Shown here: positions 28,443-40,790 of the stretch, piece after piece
How positions within the stretch are numbered: position 1 is the first letter of the stretch
Layout of the letters: each line of letters starts with the position of its first letter
NCBI GenBank assembly: GCA_013399895.1
Contig: VXBA01004386.1
Span: 362,319-426,318, forward strand
Reading direction: 5' to 3'
DNA from: Serilophus lunatus
Taxonomy: Eukaryota; Chordata; Aves; Passeriformes; Eurylaimidae
DNA: 64,000 bases
Translations under genes and position numbers: made by a program
Notes under the pieces: generated by a model
What the model saw: only the letters and a program-made list of their open reading frames with translations
Told to the model about the DNA's origin: nothing
Database searches by the model: none

Positions 28443-30248
28443 TATACCATACAATATGGACATAACACAGTTACTGCTCACTACTGCAAGAGTCCCTGCA
28501 CTGAAATCCATTCTATTCCATTCTGTGCAATAAAATTTTCTTCTTAATCATCCTCTTCCCTTTTGACACCCAAATCATAATGCAAAAGTCTGGGTAACTT
28601 CAGCAATACAGCGGCCTGAACATCCATTATTTGCTTGTGTTCAGCCTTCCTGTACTTCACTGAACATGCATATTATGAATCAAGAGTTTCTGAACATATA
28701 GAGCTTAGGTTCCCAAAGTAATCTGATTATTACACTAAGCACAAGGCTCTTTCCTTAGGTATTTACTACTTCACTTGCTCTAGCAAATACCAACAAGTAA
28801 GAGCAAATAAAAGGCTGAAGAAGGCTGCCACAGTAATGCCTAACTGCTCCTCCTAGAGAAAAGGTTAATCTTTGCATGAGTATGTTGAAGTGACTACATT
28901 GAATTTCAGAGTTCTATTCCCTCATTTTGGGTGCTAGTTCTGCTTTCAGCATCACTCAAAACCACAGAGACACAGTCCTGTTTACTGTTTTGTCTGGTCA
29001 CATTTATTCACATCAATATTTAAATCTTTTAAGTTTCGTAAATTGAACGGGACCAGTTCAATTGGAACTGTGTGGAAGAACACAGGACTATATTCTTAGC
29101 TTTCAGTGCAAAGAGACATGGATCTCAGGCACCTCTGCATTCTTTCAGCTATTAAGATATTTATTCAGCAATTGAAGATTTTAGCAATCAGGTTGTCCAT
29201 TTCACCTTACTTAACACTATTTTCCATACTTTCATTTCTTCCAGGGGAGACATTTTACACATTTGCAAAATTACTTAGACTGGAGATCCATTTGTAAGTC
29301 ATAATCTTGTCTCAATTAGTAGCACATTATGGTCAGTAAACTAAATGTTGGTTATACTTTTATGCATACCTATTTTCAAATACTTTGAACAAATTTATAT
29401 GGTATATAGATATGCAAAACAGTCAGAGTTAACAGATGTTGCCCTCTAGTCTTTAAAGCCTCATCCTTTACTTTGGAGTTGCAGAGATAAGTATTTGAGA
29501 GCTCAGATAAAACACATACTTCTGAACACAATTCAATAAACAACAGGCATTTGTATAAGAGCTTGCTACATTTTTCATAAAGAAAGATTCACAGAAAACA
29601 TTTTCTAAAATAGAGACTTTGATGGATAGGACCCAGTAGTTTAAATCAACTTGTAGCAAAGCACTGTTGGTACAAATTTTATATATCCAGATCCTACTTC
29701 TCAGTCAAGTTCCCCAAAGTTTAAATTCAGAGTCACAAGAATTCCTTTTGTATCCCAAAAACAATGGTTTAAGCCATCATGGGAAAAGGACAGTGTGGAA
29801 ACCAGTTTAGTTTTACAGCTATATGGAAATGTGTTGGGGGAATAATTGGTAGTATATGCATGCACTAAGACTTGCCTCTCTGTAATAATATTAATTGGCA
29901 TAGTATAAAAAAACGTCTAGCTTACAATTCCAATTAAATTAGAACGTCCACTTCACATCCTTCACTCCTCACAGCTCTAACAGGGCATCTCCAGCAGCAA
30001 TTTCCTACACTTCAACCACATGATGCTATTTAGAAACAATATGAACAGGCAAGGCACATTGTTATGTTTTTTTTTGGTGTCTCTTTTTCTTTTAAAATAA
30101 TCTTAATGCCCTAAATTTGGAAGTGGAGCATTCCTCAATAATAATTCCCTGGTATATAATTTCACTTCATAAGCAAAAGTTTCCTTCACTGATGGCCTGG
30201 AAGAAGTGGTGTAAAGAATGAGATTGTAGGATGGTCAAGAGAAAAAAG

Positions 30249-30422
30249 TAATGTGGAGAACATTAATAATCAGTGAAATTACTTACCTGTGCCTATAAAG
30301 TTAAATTCTTGTCTGAAGCTTACTTCTTCTCGGTCTGAAAATAATTTCTTTATGCTTCCTCATCTTAGAGAAAACAGGGGTACTTCTGGGCCCCAGACAA
30401 GACAAGAGATCATTAAGTGTGC
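30249..30422. repeat. Local duplication, copy 1
   Basis: This block matches 31353-31570 over at least 130 bp: GTGAAATTACTTACCT, then a TTAAATTCT(T/A)GTCTGAA block, then TCTTTATGCTTCCTCATCTT and AGAGAAAACAG. Weaker similarity continues through TCA(T/C)(T/C)AAGT(G/A)TGCC. On the minus strand the block carries CAG/GTAAGT, a perfect donor, at 30289-30281. It is either a tandem-type duplication or two copies of an unidentified repeat. Confidence 0.8.
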
Positions 30423-31352
30423 CAGAAAGATGTATTTTAGGGAAATAGAGTGTTTCAGGATCACAACCTCATGTGTATCTCACCTTAAGTAATTAATTAA
30501 TTTTTTGATTTAATTTTTAAGCATCCTTAGATCTTTCTGAGACATTGTGAGGATGAACACACCAAAACCTTGGAGCAAAAAAGTACTGTCACATCAGGAG
30601 CTAAAGCCCAGACAAGGCAGCATTTGAAATACACTCTCAGTATTCACCAATCATTGCAAAATCAAAGTGCAAAATTATTAAAAAAAAAAAAAAGGCAAGC
30701 CATATACCTTTCTCTGGATGAAAAAATTGAAGTTACTAATTACCTACACAAAGCAGAGGATTCTGACTGTTAGTAGTTACTTATGAAAAGTAACAATATT
30801 TGTGTAACTCATCTATCCTCACGTGGTACCCTCCACATTCAACTATGCACTCTCTGAACCTCTTGCATGTAGGTTGGCTTTTCAGGATGAGTAATTTTAA
30901 ATAGCTTAAAATCTACTCATGGCTTAACAATGGGAGAAATGAGTGGACTTTAAACCTATTTTCTCCATGAGGGAGCAATGACTTGCATTAATTTTCTTGT
31001 CGACAATCAAGTAGAAACATTTCCTCACTTTCCTCAAATCTGTATTGAATAACCATGTCTATTCTTTCATTTATGAATCTACTGAAAGGACAGACAAATA
31101 ATCACAACACAGAAGTCCTGAAAATGAGAAACAACAGTTGTTGATGACTGGCTTTCTACTACTCATAAGTCATTTAAAAAAAAAAACACTAGGTCAAACA
31201 CACATCACTTCCCTTTCTAGCAGTAAAAGTATCTTTTATATTCTCAGCAAATATAACACAAAAAGGAAGAAAGGTAAGAAATTTTAAAAAATGAATGAAA
31301 ACTGGGTGGTGAAGGCAAGAAGTTAGAAAGACGCAGCCTTGCATAAATGAGG

Positions 31353-31570
31353 CAATGTGAAGAAGGTTAATATTCTGTGAAATTACTTACCTTTACCTGT
31401 AAAGGTAAATTCTAGTCTGAATTTTACTGGCTTTTATTCTGGAAATAATCTCTTTATGCTTCCTCATCTTAGAGAAAACAGTGATATTTCTAGTAATACT
31501 AAGAAAGTAGGCTCAGTGAATAGTTTTAATTTTAAATAGCAGGGAGGAAAGAAATCACCAAGTATGCCTT
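31353..31570. repeat. Local duplication, copy 2
   Basis: Second copy of the block at 30249, 1.1 kb away in the same orientation. The best-conserved part is 31377-31481. Extra sequence after 31490 separates the last matching portion. The minus-strand donor motif is kept as AAG/GTAAGT (31393-31385). It also has a local internal repeat of TTTACCT and its complement AGGTAAA. Confidence 0.8.
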
Positions 31571-31803
31571 ATATTGGAAATAGGAATTTTATTCTTTCCT
31601 CCTTTCCACTTCAGCTCATAGAAAACAGTGCAAACTGGGTACAGAAAGACCATGCCAAAGAACACAAGAGAACTCACGTGATCAATTTTGGAGTTGCAAA
31701 TTTTAAGGTAAAGTAACTTTGTTTAGCTATCTGGTTTTGGACAATTAATACACTCACTGACATGAACCTCAAATGAACTACATAAATCTAAGCCAGGTCT
31801 ATG

Positions 31804-31832
31804 AAAAAAAAACAAAACAAAAAAAAAAAACC
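31804..31832. repeat. A-rich tract with two C interruptions
   Basis: Runs of nine, four and twelve A separated by single C. Simple sequence. Confidence 0.9.
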
Positions 31833-32066
31833 AAGCAAGCCAACAGAAATAGGCAGAGAAGTATGAAATCCTGCAGGCGTTTTGCTCAGACAGACTCAGG
31901 GCTTCTTAAAATATGGTATGCCTAATTATGCCCATAAGTTCTGCAAAAAAGGGAATGCTACAGTCTTTACTCACACAATAATATAACATTACACGTGCTA
32001 TTTTAGAAGGATTTCACAAGTGTAGGCTAGCTATCCGTGTACAAATATAGACACTTCTTCGAGATG

Positions 32067-32108
32067 ATGGACAGTTTCTTGAGAGAAAAAAAAAAAAAGA
32101 CTGTCCAT
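32067..32108. repeat. Inverted repeat, 9-bp arms flanking an A12 tract
   Basis: ATGGACAGT (32067-32075) and ACTGTCCAT (32100-32108) are perfect complements around a 24-nt spacer that ends in a run of A. No RNA gene family is recognised. Confidence 0.6.
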
Positions 32109-33142
32109 GCTTATAATAGATGAAGTCCTACCAAAAAATGCTAATTGTAAACCATATTTTTAATGGAAATGTACAGCATAATTATATGGAAATTTTAACA
32201 TACAACACCTTTACAAGCAAATTCTATTATATACAAAAGACAACTACAGAGTTCTATATTGAAGCCAAGACCCTAAAGTTAATATGCAATCTAATTAACA
32301 TGGAATGACTCTTCTTTCAATCTGATTTAACTGCTTATTGAGAAGCAGTAAGAAAGAAGACTCATTTATCTATCATTTTATGCAATGTATAAGAAAGGAG
32401 AAAGAGGCTACTATAGCGGACAACTCAGAGCCAGGCAGAAGTTCCAGCACCTTTTTATAGAAAAAGATGCTTGCTGAAAAATGTGTCTCTTCCATCCAAA
32501 AAAGACACATCCATGGGAGCAGAAGAAATGTTAAGAACCATTTCTACATTCAAAATTTCTTCAGTTCCAGTGTCACCAAATGACTGTAATGAAAACTTCT
32601 TTTTAGACAATAGCAAAATAATAAAAATTTCTTTTTCATTTGTTTATAAAAGATGTTCTTTTCTCTTCCCATTCCCCCTCCTCAGAAGTAGGCATATATA
32701 GTTCTGATAAAACTATATACTTCACTAAGAGAATAGCTGGCAAGCCTATAAACTATGCAAGTAACATTTGGATTGCAAACTACATTTACTACACTTGGCT
32801 GATGGAAGAACAATTATTCCATGTCTCAGTTCACTAAGAACATATTGACTACTTAAATACACATATTTCCTGTACCCCTAATAGCTTCCACACTTTGGTA
32901 AACATATTCCGTGTATTATAGCAAAAGATTTCAAATCCAAACTAGTCTTCCACAGAGCATCCTGTCTTTATACATCCCAGAATGTTATGGCAGGAAAAGG
33001 TGGAATGCTGCACACATTTTATGGCAATTGTACTGGGGTATGTTAAAACACGTGGTTTGATTTTTAAGCTATGCAATAAGAGGCAGAACCCCAAGCCTCA
33101 ACGACTGTGTATTAGAAAGCATACATTATGCCCTCTATCGAA

Positions 33143-33156
33143 AATTACGTAATTTG
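33143..33156. promoter_or_regulatory. Perfect 14-bp palindrome with PAR-bZIP consensus
   Basis: AAATTACGTAATTT is self-complementary over 14 bp and contains ATTACGTAAT, the ideal site for PAR-bZIP proteins (DBP, HLF, TEF) and NFIL3, and compatible with C/EBP. It is directly followed by TTGACAGC, a TGIF/MEIS-like core. Binding is inferred only from the motif. Confidence 0.5.
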
Positions 33157-36100
33157 ACAGCAAAATGTAAAAGTAAGCCCATAATTACCTTAAGCGTCTG
33201 CCACACAGTCAACCCTCTGGGCTCACAAGTCAAAATATTGTGCTAGAGCTTCCAAAGAGCAGAGGTAAGGAGACAAGGGAGGGCCAGAATATGACTTTAG
33301 GGTTAAACACTACTCTGAGCTGCTTCAATCCCATGACTCAGAATGTGTGGGACTAACAGCCCTTGCATGCAGAATGGTTTCTCCAGCTATGGCTGGGTTA
33401 TCACTCTCCCTCTGTGTATGATAAAAGAGCTTGTGCTGCCAGTTACCACTGAAATGAAGGAGTGACAAAGAAGAGTCATACCATTCTGAAACACAGAACT
33501 TTCATGAGTACTACTCACCTGAAAAACAAAGCATCACCCAGTTTTTGACAACGCACATGTGGAATAATCCACCCGCTCGCATTTTAAAAGTTATAGTGCT
33601 TTTTGTGGACAGCTGAGATCCTGTGGCATTTTTCACAAGCGCAGGAGGCTTGCCACATTATTCTTGGACAGAGTTTCCTGTCTCCCCCTACTATGTCTCC
33701 TGGGTCTTAGCTGCTGTCTTCTGCAAAGCTGGCTACATTTCACGCTATTGTAGATAAATAGTTGTAAAAAAGATTTGGAGCAGAGAGAATGAAAGGCCTT
33801 GTACAATTCTTAAAGGTATATAAAATGCAAGGTTTCCCTCCCTGCAAAGAAAAAGTCTGACACAGTGAACACATATTTATTAATCAGTTATATCTGCTAG
33901 TCCCATTCACCACTCTCACAGATCCACTGACTGAAGTGCTGTTTCAAAAATACCATATGAAAAAATGTGTGTGACTGCCAGCATACAGAGATGCTCTTTG
34001 ATTTCATATGCAAGCCAATGAATTTTGCAATAGGTAGAATTTAGCCTTTGATTTCTATTGGGGCTCTCTCCACGCCTATAGAGGAGAACTGCACAAGTAA
34101 TTTTTAAGCACTTCAGGCCCTGTCCAATAACTGAAATACAGTGGAAAAGGCTAAATGCCTCTCATGAACCCTCAACAATATGTCAGGGTCAGCTATATCT
34201 GCATTGATAAGAACATATATGCTCTGTGAAACTCCAAACACGTTTTTGTCCCGTGCTATGAGGGGTAAATGTTCCTACGACTTGGGAACTTTTGATACAT
34301 TCAGTGGTATCCACTATGCCATATTCTTAGGGAAACATTATACAAAACCTGAAGCGTTAATAAAAATAATAATAAAGTTATCAAATCAAGAATGAGTCTG
34401 TTGCAGTGGTTGTCAGTACAAATATCAAGATGGGCTGAGATTGTAGCTGTGTTCTTGGTTCCTATAAAAAGCATCATCAAGTCCAGCAGAGACTGTAGAA
34501 TGAAACCAAGTATTTTGAGTGAGTTTCACTCTGCTATTCTTGCTGAAGTACCCAATAGGAATTGTAGCGCTACTCTAGAGATTGTAGAAGCAAGAAGGGT
34601 ACAAACAGTAGGAAAGTGGAGTGCAAAAGAAGGGAGAACAGACAAGAAAGAGGGAAGCAGTGGGATACTGCAGCACTACAGAAAATCATCTCCACCCTTC
34701 TCAGCCAAAGGGAGAACTGCAGGGATACCTGACCTGCTGGTAAGTGAAAAAGGCAATAGAAATAAAAGCACAACTCCAGAAATCCTCAGTAAGAGAATGG
34801 AAAGTATAAAGATAACAAGGACCGAAAAGTAGTCTCAGTAGCAAGTGCATGAAATAATAAGATAAAAATCAACAGTTGGCAGGTGGAGAGTGTCCCAAAA
34901 CAGGAAAAATGTAATTTTAATAAGATAAACTGCATTATTCCATTGCCTCAGTCCTTGCTTTTAGGAGAACGTAGTATCTTGTCGGACAGGAGAAGCTTTT
35001 CTACTTTCAAATTTACCTGCCAATGACTATTTGCAACCATAGGGTTAAGACCACTGCCTGTCACTTGTTTGGGAAGTGCTATTTGGAAATACCTTAGTTA
35101 AGCTCTGACTATTTTTAAATGACAGTCATGAAAAGGCATAGATCAGGGTGCCAAGGAGAAGAATCCTGGGAGCAATAGAATGAGAATTTGAACTCACTAG
35201 TAGAAATCCTACCCTCAATGAACATAATAATGACTTTTCTACTGGTCTTAGTGAAGCAAAGATTACAGACAATAACCTACAGACAAAATCTGAGGAACAT
35301 TCTCCAGTCAGGCTACACAGATGCCTAGTGAAGAAAAGATTGTCCTGTAATACAAAATATCCTAATGATAATATGACAGAAAAGGCAAATATGAAATCTG
35401 TTTTAAGTATTTCAAAGGCAGTTCAAAAGAATAATTAGAATCATACATAAACCCATGGTTATTGACATATTAAAATAGTTCAGGACAAAGATGTGTTGCT
35501 TAGAAACTGAATTTACAGGAAAGATTGAGTTCACATGCTCAGTGTTTTGTGAAAATCCAAGAATCACTCTTGGCCAAGTACTGAAGTCAGATAACAACAA
35601 GAAGAAATAAACACATAAACAGGAAAATTACTGATGTTAATGAATGTGTTAACAGTAAAACTGACGTGTTATGCACTCATGCTGTAGTCTGCATTTGTCA
35701 GAGAAAGGTGAATTAGCAACTGCCATTTCATTTCCCTGTGCTTTGCTTTTACAGCTGGTAGAAGGCTTGCAAAGTACTTGAAAAACTTGACCCTTCTCCA
35801 GACTCCCCCGCATGAGTCACCCAACCTTCCTTCAGTCATTAGATTGAACTTCCTGCTGGGATCCAGCAGTAAAACAAATGAGAGACACCAGTTCTGGTCA
35901 CACCGAGGGAGGTAATAAACCAGTGACAGGTATTTTTATGAAATTTAAAACTAATTCCCACATATTATACATATCAACTAAATACCAATCCATGGCACTA
36001 TCTAATGTAGAGCTCTATTTCAAAAGACATTTTAAGGTGCTCCAGTTCATTCTCTATATTGAATGCATACTTTCCCTGTTTTTACACAAAGGCAAAATAA

Positions 36101-37882
36101 TTTACTGCATTTTACGTGCTTCAGAAATATTACAGACAAAAACATTAAATCACTTTACTGGTACATGTATAACAACATGATTTTGATAACACTATTAAGA
36201 GTAAATTTAACCCAAAATTTCACAGATAAAGTTCCAGCATTTGTGTCATTATTATATCCATGACAAATTCTCTTTGACAAGTTTGAATTTTTTACAAGTC
36301 AGCTGCTAGTTTACCTTTTCTAGTTTGCTTCAATGACAGCTCTCAGTTCTATCGTGTCCTTAATATGTCCACATTTCTGGGAAAACCTCACTTTCCTCCC
36401 CCCCACAAATAAATCCCAAATGAATCGTCCATTGAGAGAAGTGATCACACTTAGTCAGCCAAATTTAATAAAAAATTTACCCTTTTCTGCCTGGAGATCC
36501 TCCTGGTATTTTATTTCCAAACTTGCCAACAATTACACTAACTGTGCTAAAAGGATTGCTGTCCCCATAAACTCCTTGGGTTCATTCCACAGTGCACACA
36601 AGAGAATCATCCCTTTAAACTTCAAGGAGTTCCCATTGCAGAGTAGAAGAGAAAAATTCAGAGATTATGGAATAATCACCTCCAAATCGATCAATTTCCC
36701 CCTGAAGGTAAAAAATGGAAAGAAAGAAAAAAGTTCAACGGTTCCAGCTTGCCTTCTTGAAGGGAAAACACCCCCAGGGCATGTTGTAGAATGATCCCGA
36801 TCTCTTGCTCCTGATGCTTATTAAGAGGTCATAGATCTCAGTTACACTACAGCATTCCCAAATGATATCCCCAGCTAAGGACTATGACCTCTTAGTAGAA
36901 GTACAGGGATATAAAATTAGAAATATTAAGGGTTCACACTAAGAAAGAGTTTGCTTCAACACTCAGTCATTTTGGAAGAACTGTTGGAATTAATGACATA
37001 TCTGGTGTCTTTCAAAAGATAGAGGAGCTTTAGTGAAAGGCACTGCAGGTTCCAGTGGCTTCCATAGGTACAGCACCCTGGGTCAGGGCTAAATTTCTAT
37101 CTGAACATCACACTAGATTTCCACAACAGAGTATTCAATACAAAAGGTGTCTTTCTCAAAAGGCATAAGGTATAGCTCAGAACACGCTGGGTGAATTAAA
37201 ATATGCTTTCTCTTTGTCTTAACCCAATTCTTTCTTACTAACTGAGTATGGAAGTAGAAGTGACTTTGAACCATCTCGGGCAGGATATTATGCTAAGACC
37301 AGGCAGGGACTGGAATGTTTTTAAGGAGCTTTCTCCTCCAACTACACTCTTTTCTTTAATAAAAAGTGGGGTTTTTAGACCCTCCAGATGACGCTTTGGA
37401 AGGATAAACAAAGCCCATATAGGCGGCGTGTTAGCTAACTACCACATCACCCAGAAGCCTTAACAGTGTACAGATGATTGTATAAACATGAATTAAGGTT
37501 TTTCTACAACTGTATTAAGCAAAGTGTTAAAGAGCTGTGGGGCATTTTGTTACATTTGGTTTTCAAGCTATGAATTTAACTGCTGAACATATAAGTAATG
37601 ATAATCTGTTGTGCCTCCCATTCCGTTCAGTTCTAAATGTTAATTAAAGCAAGCACCAATAATAAAAACAGCAAGTATTTCAAGAAAATTATTTTAGAAG
37701 GTGTAGGAAATTCACCACTTAAAAAAGACTAATTTGTCATAGCAACAAAACCCATTTTGTAATACACTGACAATATATTATAAATATTCCAGTGAAATAG
37801 AAGCATAAAATAAATAACAGGTATTCATTTACTCCACGGTAGTTAATCCTCTGAAACACTGTAGTCAGTGTGGATTGTAGGT

Positions 37883-37899
37883 GTATATATATATATATG
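37883..37899. repeat. (TA)n microsatellite
   Basis: Eight TA units followed by GCATACATGCAG. Confidence 0.9.
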
Positions 37900-39070
37900 C
37901 ATACATGCAGGACAATCATTATTTTAGTTTTAGTGGTGCGTCTGTTAGAATCATACACATGAATTCCCACTGTACTGGGTAAAGGTCAGGGTAGCTACAA
38001 CCCTGTATCAACAGCAGCTTTACAATTCAAAGTCTGTATTACTGAGGACTGTGAAAAGCAAGACAAGCTTGGCCACAGGATCTATATTGATTACAACAAT
38101 AATTGGAAGGAACATAGTTATCATAGGGTAAGTAATGACTATTTTTCCTTCTTCACATATGTGCCAGTGTTGATGATTCCCCTTGCCCCCTCCCTTCCCT
38201 TCCCTGCAGGCAACCATCCTCCTTGAACAATGAGAATTAGGAATTTCAGCAGCATAGATCAAATAGTGATTATAGTACTGCTCTCCCAAAAACGGAACGA
38301 GCACTGGCAATTACATTCTGCACAGAACGCCTGATAAAGGTCAGTGGATTACCTCATGTCATCACCTGGCAGATCTCAGAAACTGGACCATCTTCTGAAA
38401 CAGGCAGGAGATGTCACTTCAACACTCACAGAGTAAAGTTAACATTCAATGGGAAAGTCACAGTAGCCAAACAGTAACGCAGTGATACCCTATACTGCCC
38501 ATTTGGAAATGCTCTGTGAGGAAAAGGCTTGACCTTTAGAACACCCAGCAGTAGCTATAAATAAAAGGAACAACCAGCTCAATGTAATAAATTTCCATAT
38601 CTAGCTAGAGCAGATTTTCAACAGAGTGCCAGGGAGGCACTTGAACTAACTCTGAAAAAGCAAGAGAGCTGGTCAAGTCAGTGCTTGGAAACAGGAGTGG
38701 TGACATAGAGCTAGCTTGGAAACCACAAAATATCAGAGCCAGAAGAGGAATAATTTATAACATTTTCATAATCCCTCCCAGAATCTAATGCTATTGCGCT
38801 CACCCACAAAGGCATGTCCAGCACGCCTAGTTGATGCTTTCACAGTCCTATGACAAAAAAACACGCAGACACACGCCCTGGTATAGCCAAGGACTACGTC
38901 TGTAAGTTGTACTGCTAAGCGTGACTTGAGAAGACACACAAGTAAGGTATATTGTTTACATAAAATGTTATCTCTCTCAGGGGAGATCTTATCATTCTCC
39001 ATAACTACCTGAAAGAAGGTTGCAGCCAGACGGGGGTCAGCCTCTTTTCCCTGGCAAACAGTCACAGACT

Positions 39071-39320
39071 AGAGGAAATGACCTGAAGCTGTGCCAGAAG
39101 AGGTTCAGGTTGGAAAACTGGAGAATTTTTTCACTAAAAGGGTGGTTAAGCATTGGAAGGGACTGCCCATGGAAGTGGTGGAGTCATCATCCCTGGAAGT
39201 TTGCAAGAAATGACTGGACGTGGAACTTGGTGTCATGGTTTAGTTGACATGGAAGTGTTTGGTCAGAAGTTGGACTCTGTGATCTCAGATGTCATTTCCA
39301 ACCTTAGTGTTCTATGATTA
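39071..39320 (+). mobile_element. CR1 LINE, 3' end fragment
   Basis: Same block order as the copy at 14666: CTGAAGCTGTGCCAGAAGAG, TTTTTTCACTAAAAGGGTGG, GGAAGTGGTGGAGTCATCATC, a CCTGGAAGTTTGCAAGAAATG block, GATCTCAGATGTCATTTCCA, and the end TTCTATGATTATA. It is 5'-truncated, diverged from the other copy by many substitutions and small indels, and not capable of movement. Confidence 0.94.
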
Positions 39321-40499
39321 TAAAGCAGACTCTGGGTGACAGAGGTGGTTTTTAACCTGCATACCAGTGTACTGTTTCCTCAGTATTCATTCTTTAACTT
39401 CAGCAAGAGTATTTACTTGGGAACATTTGAGCAAAAGTAACCAAAAGCTTGGTTCAACGATGTGATTGCCAAGTCCCAGGATGGCTGGATTCACATTGCA
39501 GACAGGTTACTTTGGGTGTGTAAGAGCAGTTTGGACAAACTCTGCTGCCATACTCTATTTGTCCAGTAAGGCATGGGGAGCTGCAAGATGAGCCCTGAGA
39601 TCCCTCTACATATTACATTATTTAAATGTGAAAGACAGTAGAGAGACACTGGGGTTGCCTACACCAAACCCCTTTGCCAATGAAAGAACTACAGTCTCCA
39701 ACTGAGCAGTTTCTCCTGCAGATCTGGACATCCTAGGGCAGGAAGGAGGTGTTTCTGTCCATGGTACTCAGCAAGGGAGCGCTGCCCTGACCAGTACAGG
39801 GACACTGGATCAGATCCAGTATCTTGCTGTTATGTTAGGAGTTCAGGTTCACATGGTATAAAGTCCTTGGTGGACACATGGAGTAGATAAGCCAAAAAAA
39901 ACTATGCTTCCTCATATGTGCTAACAAAATCACCAACCTTTTTTTAGTGTTGGAAAATCAGGCTAGAACAAGAGGAAAATAAGAAGAAAAATTCAGGGGA
40001 AAAAAATCAAAGAAAGATATACAGGAAGCATTCAAACCCTCTTTGAAGACACCACTTGCTTCCTCTTTCACCTTCAAACAGAGCAAGAGTTCTGGCATTT
40101 AAAATTAATGCTCATGAACAGGTTTATTACAGGGGTTCCCCCAAGTCAAGAATAGCAGTTCCATGATATCAGCTGCCTTCATTTAGAAGAGGTCACTGAC
40201 AGACAACTCAGGAACTGCAACAGGCTGCTTTTAAAACACCCAGGAGGTAAAGATCTAGTTGTTTTATGACTGCTTAACAATCTCAATAGCAGAGATTAAT
40301 GGCTTCAAAGCAAAAGGGGAGGGGTTTATGCCTCCTTACCCATGTTGGCTGTTCATCACACATCTATTGTCTCCTCAAGATAAGTACAGGGGTTTCAAGA
40401 ACAGCAAGAAGGCTATGCAGTCTCCTTTCACAGCTTCCAGCCCCAGCATGTACAATTTCACTCCATATCCAAGGAGTACCAATCTACCTATGGAAGCGT

Positions 40500-40790
40500 T
40501 GCCGGGGTCGGTCCAAGTCAAATCACAAGTCTTCACAGAAGTAATGGTGAAATTCTCGTTTATTGCAGAAAAGATGCAGTTTATATAATAGTTCATTTTC
40601 CCACACACAAAGCATGCGTCAACTAATAGTTGATTGGTTATACATTTGCATATTCACACCCCTAGCAACCCCAGTGTCCAGGCTTCACTTCTCCCATCCT
40701 TGCTTGTGCATACCTAAGTTCTATTTCTGACTACATCCAAGGTCAAATCAATTCTTGCTGGTAAGGCCCCCACACAGCTGCAAGGCCTCG
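40500..40790 (-). mobile_element. Solo endogenous retroviral LTR, minus orientation (right boundary approximate)
   Basis: Read on the minus strand, the segment has promoter elements in LTR order: an octamer ATGCAAAT (40651-40644), a CCAAT box (40637-40633), a TATATAA box (40587-40581) and an AATAAA polyadenylation signal (40564-40559). A U5-like part then ends CCCCGGCA at 40500. On the plus strand the left edge starts TGCCGGGG, the expected TG of an LTR. The U3 end lies near 40780-40790 and I could not fix it or find convincing target-site duplications. No gag, pol or env coding sequence flanks it, so it is a solo LTR left by recombination of an old provirus. The family is not identified. Confidence 0.8.
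40559..40587 (-). promoter_or_regulatory. LTR core promoter and polyadenylation signal
   Basis: The TATATAA box (40587-40581) and AATAAA (40564-40559) are only about 16 nt apart on the minus strand, the compact arrangement seen in short-R retroviral LTRs. Because the LTR has the same orientation as ZNF521, the signal could in principle cause premature polyadenylation of the intron or drive a minus-strand transcript. Activity is not shown by sequence. Confidence 0.6.

Noticed and set aside
34392..34832. 146-codon plus-strand open frame
   Set aside because: No family signature, no splice or promoter context, mixed composition and no repeat origin; most likely chance in an A-rich region.
36333..36794. 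153-codon plus-strand open frame
   Set aside because: No recognisable domain, basic and Ser-rich content typical of translated AT-rich intron; no supporting signals.
37380..37440. CCATATAGG as a possible serum response (CArG) box
   Set aside because: It has five A/T bases between CC and GG instead of six, so it does not fit the consensus.
39020..39247. 75-codon open frame overlapping the second CR1
   Set aside because: Also CR1 3' untranslated sequence read in one frame.
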